Shown: positions 24,738-32,248, numbered from the stretch's first letter. The stretch is 36,816 bases of DNA from Ga0077527 sp021300125 (GCA_046339595.1 JBKDUF010000019.1:1-36816), one strand, 5' to 3'. The notes: generated by a model not told the origin, from the sequence alone. Numbers and translations are program-made.

Positions 24738-25292
24738 ATGCAGTGGAAGATACCCGAGAACTCGATATTTGCAATGCTGATGCGCCGCAGCTGGTGGGTG
24801 AGCGCGCTGGCCTCGCTCGTCACCTTTCTGCTGGTGCAGCTGTTTGTGCCCTGGGCCTATGCGCTGTTTTGCGCCTCGCCCTTCATCGTGATCACCCTGA
24901 TCGTGGCCTGGAACCAGGCCTACGGGCCCAATGGCGTGCGAGTGGCCAAAACACTGGAGCACGTCCGCAACATGTCCTGGGAGGAATTTGCGCAGGCGTT
25001 GGAGCGGGGCTACAAGGCCGAGGGTTACACCGTGCGGCGTGTGGACGGCGTGGCCGACCTTGAGCTCGAGAACATGGGTTACCTCACGCTGGTGAGCGCG
25101 CGGCGCTGGAAGGCGGCGCGCACCGGCATCGAGCCGCTCAGGGATCTGGTGGCCGAGGGCGAGCAGCGCGAGGCGCGCGAATGCCGCTATGTGGTGGCGG
25201 GTGAACTCACCGATCAGGCGCGGGCCTTCGCCCAGCAAAAGCGCGTGAGGCTGGTGGCGGGCGCCGAACTGGCGCGGCTGGTGCGCGGCTAG
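24738..25292 (+). CDS. Membrane protein with a degenerate Mrr-like restriction-endonuclease domain
   Basis: A 184-residue protein with two membrane segments (about residues 20-37 and 40-60), then a cytoplasmic domain starting MSWEEFAQALERGYKAEGYTV. That is the usual opening of the Mrr/PD-(D/E)XK-type restriction endonuclease-like fold found in two-TM proteins. The active site looks degraded: an Asp is kept in GVADLELE, but the canonical QCK-type strand reads VSARRWK, so the catalytic Gln and Lys are replaced. It may bind nucleic acid without cutting, or be a structural protein. ATG 24738 with GAGG upstream is preferred over ATG 24714. Confidence 0.7.
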   Translation: MQWKIPENSIFAMLMRRSWWVSALASLVTFLLVQLFVPWAYALFCASPFIVITLIVAWNQAYGPNGVRVAKTLEHVRNMSWEEFAQALERGYKAEGYTVRRVDGVADLELENMGYLTLVSARRWKAARTGIEPLRDLVAEGEQREARECRYVVAGELTDQARAFAQQKRVRLVAGAELARLVRG

Positions 25293-25318
25293 ACCCGCTG
25301 GCGCCTGACTGCAGGCGC

Positions 25319-25513
25319 TTAAAGTGTGGAGCGGAAGGCGAGGCCGCGCGAGGTGATGATCCAGTTGCCGAACTGCACACCCAGCGCCGCGCCCAACGCA
25401 TTGGCCGCCATGTCCTTGCCACTGAAGTGGTTGTTGCTCTTCTGCGAATCGCTGATTTCCTTGAGCAGGCCGGGAATCATCGCCACGCCGAAGGCGGTCC
25501 ACTTGTTCTCGAG
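25319..25513 (-). pseudogene. C-terminal fragment of a YfiM-like (DUF2279-type) protein
   Basis: On the - strand there is an open stretch of about 64 codons with no start. It encodes WTAFGVAMIPGLLKEISDSQ, then FSGKDMAANALGAALGV and a terminal WIITSRGLAFRSTL with an intact stop. This is the pattern of the C-terminal half of YfiM-type small lipoproteins (glycine-rich helix, KE-D, then KD-A-N-GA-G). A stop codon lies immediately before the first codon, so the N-terminal half is lost. It is interpreted as a decayed gene remnant. Confidence 0.6.
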
Positions 25514-25536
25514 TCAGGCTTATCAGTTGAACAGTT

Positions 25537-25564
25537 AAACAAGGGCGGGCCGTGCGGCCAGCCC
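25537..25564 (-). terminator. Probable intrinsic terminator on the - strand
   Basis: On the - strand an imperfect GC-rich stem (GGGC-GGCC paired with GGCC-GCCC, one internal mismatch, 4-base loop) is followed by TTGTTT. It lies about 60 bases after the stop of the alpha/beta hydrolase gene and probably ends that transcript. Confidence 0.55.
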
Positions 25565-25626
25565 GGAGCATGAAGCAGAACCAGTGCCGGAGGTGCAGAC
25601 CCGGGCGGGGTATTGGTTGCGGATGC

Positions 25627-26496
25627 TCAGGCCAACGTGCGTTTGACAAAGTCGACGATTTTGCCCAGCGCGTCTATTGAAGCCGGAACATCCGGCCGTT
25701 GCGGAATGAACAACTGCTTTTCGCCTTCGTAGAGATGCAGTTCGAGTGATCCGCCCGCCTTGCGGTAAGCCGCGACGAAACGATCCAGATCGGCCCGTGG
25801 ATGGTTGTAATCGTCAGTCCCTTGCAAATAAAGGACCGGGGGCATCTGCACCGCATCGCCGCGCTCCAGCGCGATGGTCGTGCTGCCTTCCTCCATAGCC
25901 GCTTCATTGCCCCAGAAGCGGAGATGATCATTGCCGACGTGATCAATGAGACCGGAATCGCCATTTGACTGCAGGCGTTTGGCATGGTGATAGCGGCCGA
26001 GCGGATCAATGACCGGCCATGCCAGCACGATCGAGCGCACTGTGGCATCGAGATCAGGCGTGGCATCGCGCAGCGGTAATGCGGCATAGCGGGGATCATG
26101 CGGTTTCATCGCCACCAGCATGGCGATGTGACCGCCGCTGGAAGTGCCGAGCAGGGCAATGCGGCCCGGATCGCAATTCATCGATTTCGCCCGACTTTTG
26201 AACCAGCGCACCGCATAGTTCACATCGGCAATGGTATCGGGGTAGCCCGCTTGCGGGGGCATGCGGAAATCCAGCGCCGCCACCATCACCCCGCGCTGTG
26301 CCAGATGCTCGTGGATCACCTGGTTGTTGAGACGGGTGCCCCGACACCAGGCGCCACCGTGCACCTCAATGACCAGCGGAAACGGGCCCGGGCCGCGGGG
26401 CCTGAACAATCGGGCGAGCAGCGGCTGGTCGTTGTGCCGCAGGTATTCGATGTCTTCGATGTCAAACGGTTGGACGGTCTGGGCTTGTGCGTTCAT
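25627..26496 (-). CDS. Alpha/beta hydrolase (esterase/lipase-like), catalytic His apparently replaced
   Basis: A 289-residue carboxylesterase-like protein. The oxyanion motif EVHGGAWCRG, the nucleophile GTSSGGH and the acidic residue in LQGTDDYNHPR are all present. Near the end, where relatives have a GE-H-F motif carrying the catalytic His, the sequence reads YEGEKQLFIPQ, so the His position holds Gln (codon CAG). The enzyme may be inactive, may use another His, or may have a non-catalytic role. It lies 51 bases downstream of a Bug receptor gene on the same strand and is probably cotranscribed, a common pairing. Confidence 0.85.
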   Translation of the reverse strand: MNAQAQTVQPFDIEDIEYLRHNDQPLLARLFRPRGPGPFPLVIEVHGGAWCRGTRLNNQVIHEHLAQRGVMVAALDFRMPPQAGYPDTIADVNYAVRWFKSRAKSMNCDPGRIALLGTSSGGHIAMLVAMKPHDPRYAALPLRDATPDLDATVRSIVLAWPVIDPLGRYHHAKRLQSNGDSGLIDHVGNDHLRFWGNEAAMEEGSTTIALERGDAVQMPPVLYLQGTDDYNHPRADLDRFVAAYRKAGGSLELHLYEGEKQLFIPQRPDVPASIDALGKIVDFVKRTLA

Positions 26497-26547
26497 GAAA
26501 TCGTTTCCATGCAGTGAGCGGGGCGCGCGGGGGAGGTCACGGTGCGA

Positions 26548-27513
26548 TCATTCGGGCTTCACGTTGGCAATGCGCATTTGTTCTGCAGTTTCGCGGAAAT
26601 ATTCCTGAAGGAACTTCCGGAACTCGGGGGGCGTGCTGGCCACCGGCACATGGCCGCCCAGGTTGTCGCGCATTTTGGGTGTGGAAACCACCTTGCCGTA
26701 TTCCGTTTGCAGGCGCTTGACGATCTGCGGTGATGTTCCGGCGGGCACAAAGAGGCCGTGCCACGAGGCTTCAAACACCATGCCGGGTATGCCCGACTCG
26801 GACACCGTCGGCAAATCCGGCATGCCCTCCCAGCGCTTCGCGCCGGTGAAGGCGATCGTGCGCAGACGCCCGGCCTTGATGTGCGGAATCAAGGTCAGCG
26901 GCGCCCCAAAGGCAACCTGGATTTCATTGGCCATGACTGCGGTGATGATCAGCGAGAAGCCTTTGTAAGGGACATGAACGAGTTTCGCGCCTGAGCGGGC
27001 GTTGATCAGTTCGCCCAGCAAATGCTGGTTGTTGCCCAAGCCGCTGGAACCAAAGTGGACCGGCGTGCGCGGGTTTTTTGACAGCTCAATCAGTTCCCTC
27101 ATGTTCTTCGCGGGCAATTGCGGGTTCACCATGACCAGGTAGCCGGGGAGGGTGGTCAACTGGGAAACCGGTTCGAGGTCTTTCAGCACATCGAAGGGCA
27201 ACTTCTTGTGCACGAGCTGGTTGTTGACGATGGATGCCGAGGTATAGAGCACCGTGTAGCCATCCGGTGGCGCCTTGGCAGTGATCTCGCCCGCGATGAT
27301 GCCGTTGGCGCCGCTGCGGTTGTCGATCACGATGGGCTGGCCCATGACCGCAGAAACCTGCTGCGAGAGCATGCGCCCAACGGTTTCCATGGTGCCGCCC
27401 GGCGGCTGCGGCAGCAGCAAGCGGATCGGCCGCGTGGGATAGTTTTGCGACCAGGCCAGACTGGAAACCATCACGGCCAGCAGCAACAGGGCACACTGGG
27501 CGGTGTGTCGCAT
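26548..27513 (-). CDS. Bug/TctC-family receptor
   Basis: 321 residues with a signal peptide CALLLLAVMVSSLAWSQ. Motifs are YPTRPIRLLLPQPPGGTME, VIDNRSGANGIIAG, PPDGYTVLYTS, VHVPYKGFS and LPTVSESGIPGMVFEASWHG. It is the first gene of a two-gene - strand unit with the alpha/beta hydrolase. An ester or lactone-derived acid is a plausible ligand (inferred from the partner gene). Confidence 0.92.
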   Translation of the reverse strand: MRHTAQCALLLLAVMVSSLAWSQNYPTRPIRLLLPQPPGGTMETVGRMLSQQVSAVMGQPIVIDNRSGANGIIAGEITAKAPPDGYTVLYTSASIVNNQLVHKKLPFDVLKDLEPVSQLTTLPGYLVMVNPQLPAKNMRELIELSKNPRTPVHFGSSGLGNNQHLLGELINARSGAKLVHVPYKGFSLIITAVMANEIQVAFGAPLTLIPHIKAGRLRTIAFTGAKRWEGMPDLPTVSESGIPGMVFEASWHGLFVPAGTSPQIVKRLQTEYGKVVSTPKMRDNLGGHVPVASTPPEFRKFLQEYFRETAEQMRIANVKPE

Positions 27514-27771
27514 GCAAGAACCTTTCTTTAATGCGATGGTGATGCGGTGCCATCATGCCCGGGCTGGATCATCGCAGCGGAGCCCGGAGTTGCCTGACAC
27601 CGGGAACGTAGCAGAAGTCATCCGGCCGGCCAATAAATCTTCACACATGGTGAGATGGCGCGTGCCTCGCTACGCGCAGCCGCGTATGTGGATGCCTGCA
27701 GTGGGTGGCAGATGCAGGAAGACGCCGCGGGAACAGCCGGCCAGCGATGCAGCGAAGCTCCGGGCTCCTGC
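27514..27771. other. Intergenic gap, no gene recognised
   Basis: 258 bases between the Bug receptor start and the RBBP9/YdeN-like stop. Short open frames on both strands have no recognisable content. It should contain the receptor/hydrolase promoter near 27514-27600, but no clear hexamers were identified. Confidence 0.4.
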
Positions 27772-28344
27772 CTAGGCGCGCAGGGTCGCGAGAAACTGCC
27801 CGAAGTACACCAGCCCCTGTGGCCACACGCCGAGCATCGCGGCAGAGCCGAGGTGGCCGTTGGCACCGGCATCAAAAAACTGCGAGCCCCAGGCGCGGGC
27901 AAATTCCTGCGCCCGCGCAAAACTCACGCGGTCATCGTCGCGGCTCGCCACCACCGCCGAAGGATAAGGCAGGCGCTTCAGGATCATGCCGCCAAAGCCC
28001 TGCAGCGGACTCACCGTGCCCGGCGGCAGCGGGCGGTCGCGGTCGCTCGGCGCCACAAAAAACACCCCGGCAACCTTCTGCACCAGCTCGGGCTGATCGA
28101 AGCTCCACTTCACCACCAGCGTGGTGCCCGCGCTGTGTGGCACGATCACCACCGGCCGCGGCGCGCGCCGAATGTAATCCGAGAGCGTGGCCGCCCAGGC
28201 CTCATACACCGGATGGTCCCAGTCGGCCTGCTGCACCCGCTGGAAATCGGGAAACGCGTGCTCCCAGTGGGTGTGCCAGTGGTCCGGGCCGGAGCCGTTG
28301 AGGCCGGGGTGGATCAGTACGGCATAGTCATGGAGGGTGGGCAT
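27772..28344 (-). CDS. RBBP9/YdeN-family alpha/beta hydrolase
   Basis: A 190-residue serine hydrolase of the RBBP9/YdeN family. The start LIHPGLNGSGPDHWHTHWE is diagnostic, VVIVPHSAGTTLVVKW carries the nucleophile (HSAG), VFFVAPSDRD follows the strand, and the late acidic and His residues are in VVASRDDDRVS and GHLG. The length is normal and the gene appears intact. It starts 7 bases after the HigA-like antitoxin gene and is probably cotranscribed with it. A damaged copy of its 5' end occurs at 34678-34833. The physiological substrate is unknown. Confidence 0.87.
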   Translation of the reverse strand: MPTLHDYAVLIHPGLNGSGPDHWHTHWEHAFPDFQRVQQADWDHPVYEAWAATLSDYIRRAPRPVVIVPHSAGTTLVVKWSFDQPELVQKVAGVFFVAPSDRDRPLPPGTVSPLQGFGGMILKRLPYPSAVVASRDDDRVSFARAQEFARAWGSQFFDAGANGHLGSAAMLGVWPQGLVYFGQFLATLRA

Positions 28345-28351
28345 TTGATGG

Positions 28352-28654
28352 TCAAGCCTCGATGGCCTCGGTGTGCAACTTCAGTCCCAGCGCCTTGCAC
28401 ACCTTCATCACTGTCGCAAAACTCGGATTGCCGTCCTGCGACAGTGCCTTGTACAGGCCTTCACGCGTGAGCCCGGTTTCGCGCGCGAGCTGCATCATGC
28501 CGCGGGCGCGGGCGATATCGCCCAGCGCCGCGATCACCAGTGCCGGCTCGCCGTCGGACTCGTCAATCGCGGCCTGCAGGTAGAGCGCGCATTCCTGCTC
28601 AGTTTTGAGATAAGTCGCCGCGTCGTAAGGGCGTGTCGTCAGTTTTTTGGCCAT
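28352..28654 (-). CDS. HigA-like addiction-module antidote protein, orphaned
   Basis: A 100-residue helix-turn-helix antitoxin of the HI1420-type addiction-module antidote family. The diagnostic string IAALGDIARARGMMQLARET is followed by GLTREGLYKALSQDGNPSFATV. In intact modules the RelE-like toxin gene lies directly upstream. Here only the first codons of that gene remain. The ATG at 28654 is preferred over 28678, which falls in unconserved sequence. It could still repress its own promoter through the palindrome at 28839-28858 and now drives the hydrolase gene behind it. Confidence 0.85.
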   Translation of the reverse strand: MAKKLTTRPYDAATYLKTEQECALYLQAAIDESDGEPALVIAALGDIARARGMMQLARETGLTREGLYKALSQDGNPSFATVMKVCKALGLKLHTEAIEA

Positions 28655-28688
28655 GATGAACACATAAGCGCGGTTCAAGAAATAAACC

Positions 28689-28714
28689 CCCTCTCCCCGC
28701 TAGCGGGGAGAGGG
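28689..28714. repeat. Perfect 26-base palindromic repeat (REP-like)
   Basis: Arms CCCTCTCCCCGC and GCGGGGAGAGGG meet at a TA centre, followed by GTTGGGGTGAGGGG. This CTCTCCCC/GGGGAGAG pattern followed by TTGGGGTGAGGGG is a dispersed intergenic element in many proteobacterial genomes (recognised from memory). It lies where the toxin coding sequence of the adjacent module is lost. Its centre supplies the stop codon of the truncated toxin frame. Confidence 0.75.
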
Positions 28715-28831
28715 TTGGGGTGAGGGGCAACGAAAAGAAATTTTGTGACGTTTTCTAAAGCACCGCGCCTGTGCATCACGCAGGGACTCAAGCCATGCCG
28801 AAAACTCCAGCGTTTCGCGGATTTCGATCAC
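28700..28831 (-). pseudogene. Truncated RelE/HigB-like toxin (N-terminal remnant)
   Basis: A GTG at 28831 opens a 43-residue frame beginning IEIRETLEFSAWLESLRDAQ. This is the start of HI1419-type/RelE-superfamily toxins that pair with HI1420-type antidotes. Similarity ends after DAQAR (near 28763), where intact toxins continue about 75 residues. The remaining codons run into the palindromic repeat and stop inside it. The toxin is therefore broken, and the antidote is left without a partner. Confidence 0.7.
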
Positions 28832-28838
28832 GGCCGCA

Positions 28839-28858
28839 GTGTAATCTATGGTTTACAC
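28839..28858. promoter_or_regulatory. Operator palindrome of the broken toxin-antitoxin module
   Basis: GTGTAA and TTACAC half-sites (read on the + strand at 28839-28844 and 28853-28858) are separated by 8 bases and lie 8 bases upstream of the toxin GTG. On the - strand TTGGGT, 17 bases, TAGATT is a possible promoter overlapping the palindrome. It is the expected site for autorepression by the HigA-like protein (inferred). Confidence 0.55.
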
Positions 28859-28927
28859 CCGCGCAACCCAAGCTTCACCGTGAGCGTTGAACCCAAGGGC
28901 GGTGATCCAGTCCTGCGGATGTTCTGA

Positions 28928-29085
28928 TCAGGCCGGCAGCGGGATCACCGGCGCATCCATGGCGCCGACTTTCACATAAATCAGCGCGCCCTCGGCGCCG
29001 GTGTGCGGCGTGTGGCGGCTCAAGCGCGGATTACGCAGCCAGCTGCCGGCGGGGTATTCGCCGTCCTCGTCGCGGAACACGCCTG
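28928..29085 (-). pseudogene. 3' fragment of a ChrR-like cupin gene
   Basis: The segment encodes VFRDEDGEYPAGSWLRNPRL and then HTGAEGALIYVKVGAMDAP, ending at an intact stop. This matches the last ~50 residues of the double-cupin gene at 31493-32188. At DNA level 28934-29085 aligns without gaps to 31514-31665, with about 9 differences in 152 bases. Upstream of 29085 the similarity stops. An ATG at 29167 would give a 79-residue hybrid frame, but its first half is unrelated, so this is a displaced gene end. Confidence 0.8.
28934..29085. repeat. Copy of 31514-31665 (direct repeat, ~94% identical)
   Basis: A direct repeat of 152 bases with a constant offset of 2580 and no gaps. The second copy lies within the intact cupin gene. 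The interval between the copies contains the Sel1-repeat and lipoprotein genes, so the repeats could mediate deletion or tandem amplification of them. Confidence 0.85.
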
Positions 29086-29182
29086 TGGATTCCTTAGTCG
29101 CTGTGATTACCCTGATCGCAGCGTATTTGTGAATAACCTTGCGCCCAATGTAGGTTCGACCCGGCATTAACCCCGGCCTGGC

Positions 29183-30733
29183 CTAGCCCGGAGTCCGGCA
29201 GATATCGGATTGCCTGGCAGGGCAGCTGAAAGTCCTGCGATTCGGGACATTGATCCCGCGACGACTGGCTTGATCATGGTGATTAACCAACGACTCCTTG
29301 GTGGGATTGATCCCGAAGCCGCAACCGAAGACCCGACTGTTTTCAATCCAGCCAATTTCCCTGGCAGAAGAGCCGCAAGCCTGACTGACTTCAGCCATGT
29401 TGATGTCACCGGCCACGCGGTCAATGAATGCTGATCCACGCGGGCCATAACAGACGCTGGCGCCGAACAGGACATCCTTGCCGCCGGTGGGGCGGGGGCA
29501 TATCACCAAGCCCTCGAGCCAGCGAATCGCGGACTCAGATTCTTTTGCCGGTGTTCTTTCCGAGCCGGTGTTGTCCTGGCTTGCCAGCCGGCGTTGAACG
29601 CTGGCATTGATGACAGCCTGCTCTCGCGCAAAAGCGGTGGTGGGTTGAGGGCTGGCCGGGGGTGCGGCGGTAGTGATTCTCGGCTGCGCGGTTGCACTTG
29701 GCGGTTTGCTTGCAGTTGCAGCCTTTGGAGTAATCGCTGTGGTGGGCTGGTTTCGCAACGCGTTGATTTCAGCCTGGCGTTGCAGGGCCTGAGCTTGTTC
29801 AACATTACGTTGTTGAATGGCTGTTGCGATGACCGGAAGCGCGACTACCACCGCTCCGGTAACTTCAGCCCAGAACTTATCCCGCTCGCGGCGCTGTTCG
29901 GCGCGGCGTTTGCGGTTTTCTTCGCTGATGGCGTATCCGGCGGCTTTGGCCCCTTTTTCATGGGCGACGAATCCGATGGCATCCCTGTCACCGAGTTCAA
30001 TGGCTTTCTGGATCCATTGCATGCCGGCGGCCTGATCGCGGGTAACACCTTCTCCCCTGTAGAGCAGGAGGCCCACCACAAAGGGTGCTTCGAGATTGCC
30101 CCCTTCAGCGGAGGACTTCATCAACGCAAAGGCTTGTTTGAGATCCCTCGATACCACATCCGATCCGGTGTAGTAATGCAGCCCGGCAATGATCTGGCAG
30201 TCTGGGTTGCCGGGTTGCGCGCGGGCCAGGGTAAAAGACTCGCGCAGATTCTTGGGCACTCCTTCACCGGCAAACAACAGCCGCGCCAATATGCATTGCG
30301 CATTCTCATGGCCCCGGTTGGCGGCAGCCCGTATGTATTTCGCGCCCTCGGTCCAGTCGCTTGGAATCCGGTCACCCTGCCTGAGCATCTGCCCCAGGCG
30401 ATACTGCGCCGGCGGGTAGCCCAGGTCAGCCGATTTGCGCAACTCGCGGGCTGCACGCGCTGCATCGGCCTCGATTCCAAGCCCCTCCAACAGCATCAGG
30501 CCCTGGAAATAAGCGGCCTCCGCATGGTTTTTTTCAGACCATTCAGAAAAGACCGCGTAGGCGTATGCAAACTGCTTTTCTTCCAGCGCCAGAATGGCCT
30601 GCTTGACAGGCACATCGTCCACGATAAGGCTGGAATGCGCAGGACTCCACAGACTGGTGGCGCAGAGGAGCGCCACCGCCGCGTCACGAAATCGCCGGCC
30701 GAACAGCCCCCCCCGACCGGCAAGCCAACTCAT
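29183..30733 (-). CDS. Exported Sel1-like repeat protein with a Cys-containing C-terminal domain
   Basis: A 516-residue protein. An N-terminal signal peptide (about 13-34, FRDAAVALLCATSLWSPAHS) leads into five or so Sel1-like/TPR repeats, for example AAYFQGLMLLEGLGIEADAA, AQYRLGQMLRQGDRI and APFVVGLLLYRGEGV. A charged stretch RKRRAEQRRERDKFWAE and a hydrophobic segment (TGAVVVALPVIATAI) follow, then a Pro/Thr/Ala-rich linker. The C-terminal domain has spaced cysteines (ICPRP, SVCYG, QACGS, FGCGF, FSCPA, DICRT). Sel1 proteins scaffold protein complexes. The gene overlaps the preceding lipoprotein gene by ATGA, so the two likely work together at the envelope. Confidence 0.78.
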   Translation of the reverse strand: MSWLAGRGGLFGRRFRDAAVALLCATSLWSPAHSSLIVDDVPVKQAILALEEKQFAYAYAVFSEWSEKNHAEAAYFQGLMLLEGLGIEADAARAARELRKSADLGYPPAQYRLGQMLRQGDRIPSDWTEGAKYIRAAANRGHENAQCILARLLFAGEGVPKNLRESFTLARAQPGNPDCQIIAGLHYYTGSDVVSRDLKQAFALMKSSAEGGNLEAPFVVGLLLYRGEGVTRDQAAGMQWIQKAIELGDRDAIGFVAHEKGAKAAGYAISEENRKRRAEQRRERDKFWAEVTGAVVVALPVIATAIQQRNVEQAQALQRQAEINALRNQPTTAITPKAATASKPPSATAQPRITTAAPPASPQPTTAFAREQAVINASVQRRLASQDNTGSERTPAKESESAIRWLEGLVICPRPTGGKDVLFGASVCYGPRGSAFIDRVAGDINMAEVSQACGSSAREIGWIENSRVFGCGFGINPTKESLVNHHDQASRRGINVPNRRTFSCPARQSDICRTPG

Positions 30734-31263
30734 TTCAGTACTTCAGCGAAGACCTGGACGTTACCTGTGAACTTTCCGTCGCCATGCACTGCGGCGCCAT
30801 ATCCCAGATAACCTTCAATCAGGCTGCGCGGCATGCCGATCCGTAACTGATAAACCCCTGCACGGAGGTTGCGTGCGGTCAGTTCAGGTATCTGGAATCC
30901 CGAGACTTTTGGGCTGCAGCTCAATTGCCTGTCCGGTGTGACCAGAACAATCGTGGCCAGCGGGGTGCCCAGTGATGTGAACTTGATGTTCATGCCATTT
31001 TGCGGGACGCTGATCAGAACATCGGGCAAGGGTTCGGCAAAGGTTTCGCAGCCTTTGGCGTCCGGTTCAATGGCCATGTTGGCGCGGCCGCCAGCACGTA
31101 CCGAAGCCATCAGTTGCGGCCCGGATTTTGAGGGGTCGACCGCGGCCCTGCTCTTGATGCGGTTGTAATACTCCTCAGTACGAATCAGGCGCATCTCGCC
31201 AGGGGCTGCGCAACCGGTGAGCACGATCGACAAAGTAATTAGTGCGGCAACCGACGTCTTCAA
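30730..31263 (-). CDS. Putative lipoprotein of unknown function
   Basis: A 177-residue protein with a short signal peptide and lipobox IVLTGC (Cys18). The mature part is mainly beta-strand-like, with two more Cys (KGCETF and LSCSPK) that could form a disulfide. No domain is recognised. Translation appears to start at TTG 31263, as no ATG precedes the signal sequence in frame. It is the first gene of a two-gene operon with the Sel1-repeat protein and is preceded by a plausible promoter. Confidence 0.72.
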   Translation of the reverse strand: MKTSVAALITLSIVLTGCAAPGEMRLIRTEEYYNRIKSRAAVDPSKSGPQLMASVRAGGRANMAIEPDAKGCETFAEPLPDVLISVPQNGMNIKFTSLGTPLATIVLVTPDRQLSCSPKVSGFQIPELTARNLRAGVYQLRIGMPRSLIEGYLGYGAAVHGDGKFTGNVQVFAEVLK

Positions 31264-31315
31264 TTGGGGGCTCTTGGGCGTAAATGTTTAGGACAATTGT
31301 AATAATGACGTGACG

Positions 31316-31344
31316 ATTCTATAGAAAAGCCCCTGATGCACCAA
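31316..31344 (-). promoter_or_regulatory. Candidate sigma70-type promoter of the lipoprotein/Sel1 operon
   Basis: On the - strand TTGGTG (31344-31339) and TAGAAT (31321-31316) are separated by 17 bases, about 50 bases upstream of the TTG start. The rest of the 229-base gap 31264-31492 is AT-richer than its surroundings and holds no recognisable gene. Confidence 0.5.
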
Positions 31345-31492
31345 TACAAATCTGGTGATTTTTCGACGTGGCATCGCTGTCCCGATTTAACTCTTATGCG
31401 GGGTTGCAATTAAGAAATAAAGGGCGGGAGGGAGAAAGAGCTGCTACCAGAGCAGAATCACCCGCAAACACGCAGCCAAACAGTGGCGACTT

Positions 31493-32188
31493 TTAGTGCT
31501 GCGCTGATATGAGCGGCAGCGGGATCACCGGCGCATCGATGGCGCCGACCTTCACGTAAATCAGCGCGCCCTCGGCGCCGGTGTACGGCGTGTGGCGGCT
31601 CCAGCGCGGATTGCGCAGCCAGCTGCCGGTGGGGTATTCGCAATCCTCGTCGCGGAACACGCCTGCGAGCACGAGGATCTCCTCGCCACCGGGGTGGGTG
31701 TGCATGTTGAACTGCGTCTGCGGCGCCCAGCGCACCAGCGCTGTGCTCACCCCCGCGTGCTCATGCAGCGGCAGCACGGTGAGGCCCGGCACCAGCCCGG
31801 GGCGGTAGGTGGCGGCGGCGGTGTCGATGTGCACGGACTCCAGATCATCCGGCGCGGACTGCCACAGCTTCACGAACAGCGTGCAGCCCTCGCGGGAAAA
31901 CGGCGCATGGCGGCTGCCCGGCGGATTGCGCAGATAAGTGCCGGCCGGGTAATCGCCGTGCTCGTCCGAGAACACGCCGTCGAGCACGAGGATTTCTTCA
32001 CCGCCAGGATGGCCATGCGCGTCAAAGCGCGAACCGGCGGCATAACGCACGATGCTGGTGGCGCGGGCGACTTCGCCGCCGACACGGTCCAGCATGCGCC
32101 GGGTGACGCCGGGGAGCGGGGAGGGGGTCCACGTGGCCTCGGCGGCGTGTTGGACGACGCGGAGGCGGAAATCAGCGTTGAGGTTCAT
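31493..32188 (-). CDS. Double-cupin (ChrR-like) protein
   Basis: 231 residues made of two tandem cupin domains of the ChrR C-terminal type. Domain 1 has FDAHGHPGGEEILVLDGVFSDEHGDYPAG and ends in SRHAPFS. Domain 2 has FNMHTHPGGEEILVLAGVFRDED and ends in SRHTPYT. Both keep the His/Glu metal-ligand pattern H-H-E...H. There is no N-terminal zinc finger as in true anti-sigma ChrR, so it is probably a metal-binding enzyme or sensor rather than an anti-sigma factor. Its 3' end is duplicated at 28934-29085. Confidence 0.87.
   Translation of the reverse strand: MNLNADFRLRVVQHAAEATWTPSPLPGVTRRMLDRVGGEVARATSIVRYAAGSRFDAHGHPGGEEILVLDGVFSDEHGDYPAGTYLRNPPGSRHAPFSREGCTLFVKLWQSAPDDLESVHIDTAAATYRPGLVPGLTVLPLHEHAGVSTALVRWAPQTQFNMHTHPGGEEILVLAGVFRDEDCEYPTGSWLRNPRWSRHTPYTGAEGALIYVKVGAIDAPVIPLPLISAQH
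31514..31665. repeat. Source copy of the 152-base direct repeat
   Basis: This part of the intact cupin gene is repeated at 28934-29085 with about 9 substitutions and no gaps. The copy here is in frame within the full gene, so it is taken as the original. Confidence 0.85.
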
Positions 32189-32248
32189 CGTTGCATTTCA
32201 AGGGGTCACGCAGTAATGGGCGTGTCGGAGAGCCAGGCAAGGGCGTCT

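Noticed and set aside
29140..29165. GGTTCGA string resembling a tRNA T-loop
   Set aside because: No complementary T-stem, acceptor stem or anticodon arm could be built around it.
31493..32188. ChrR anti-sigma factor for the double-cupin gene
   Set aside because: The N-terminal zinc-binding anti-sigma domain is absent and there is no sigma factor gene nearby.
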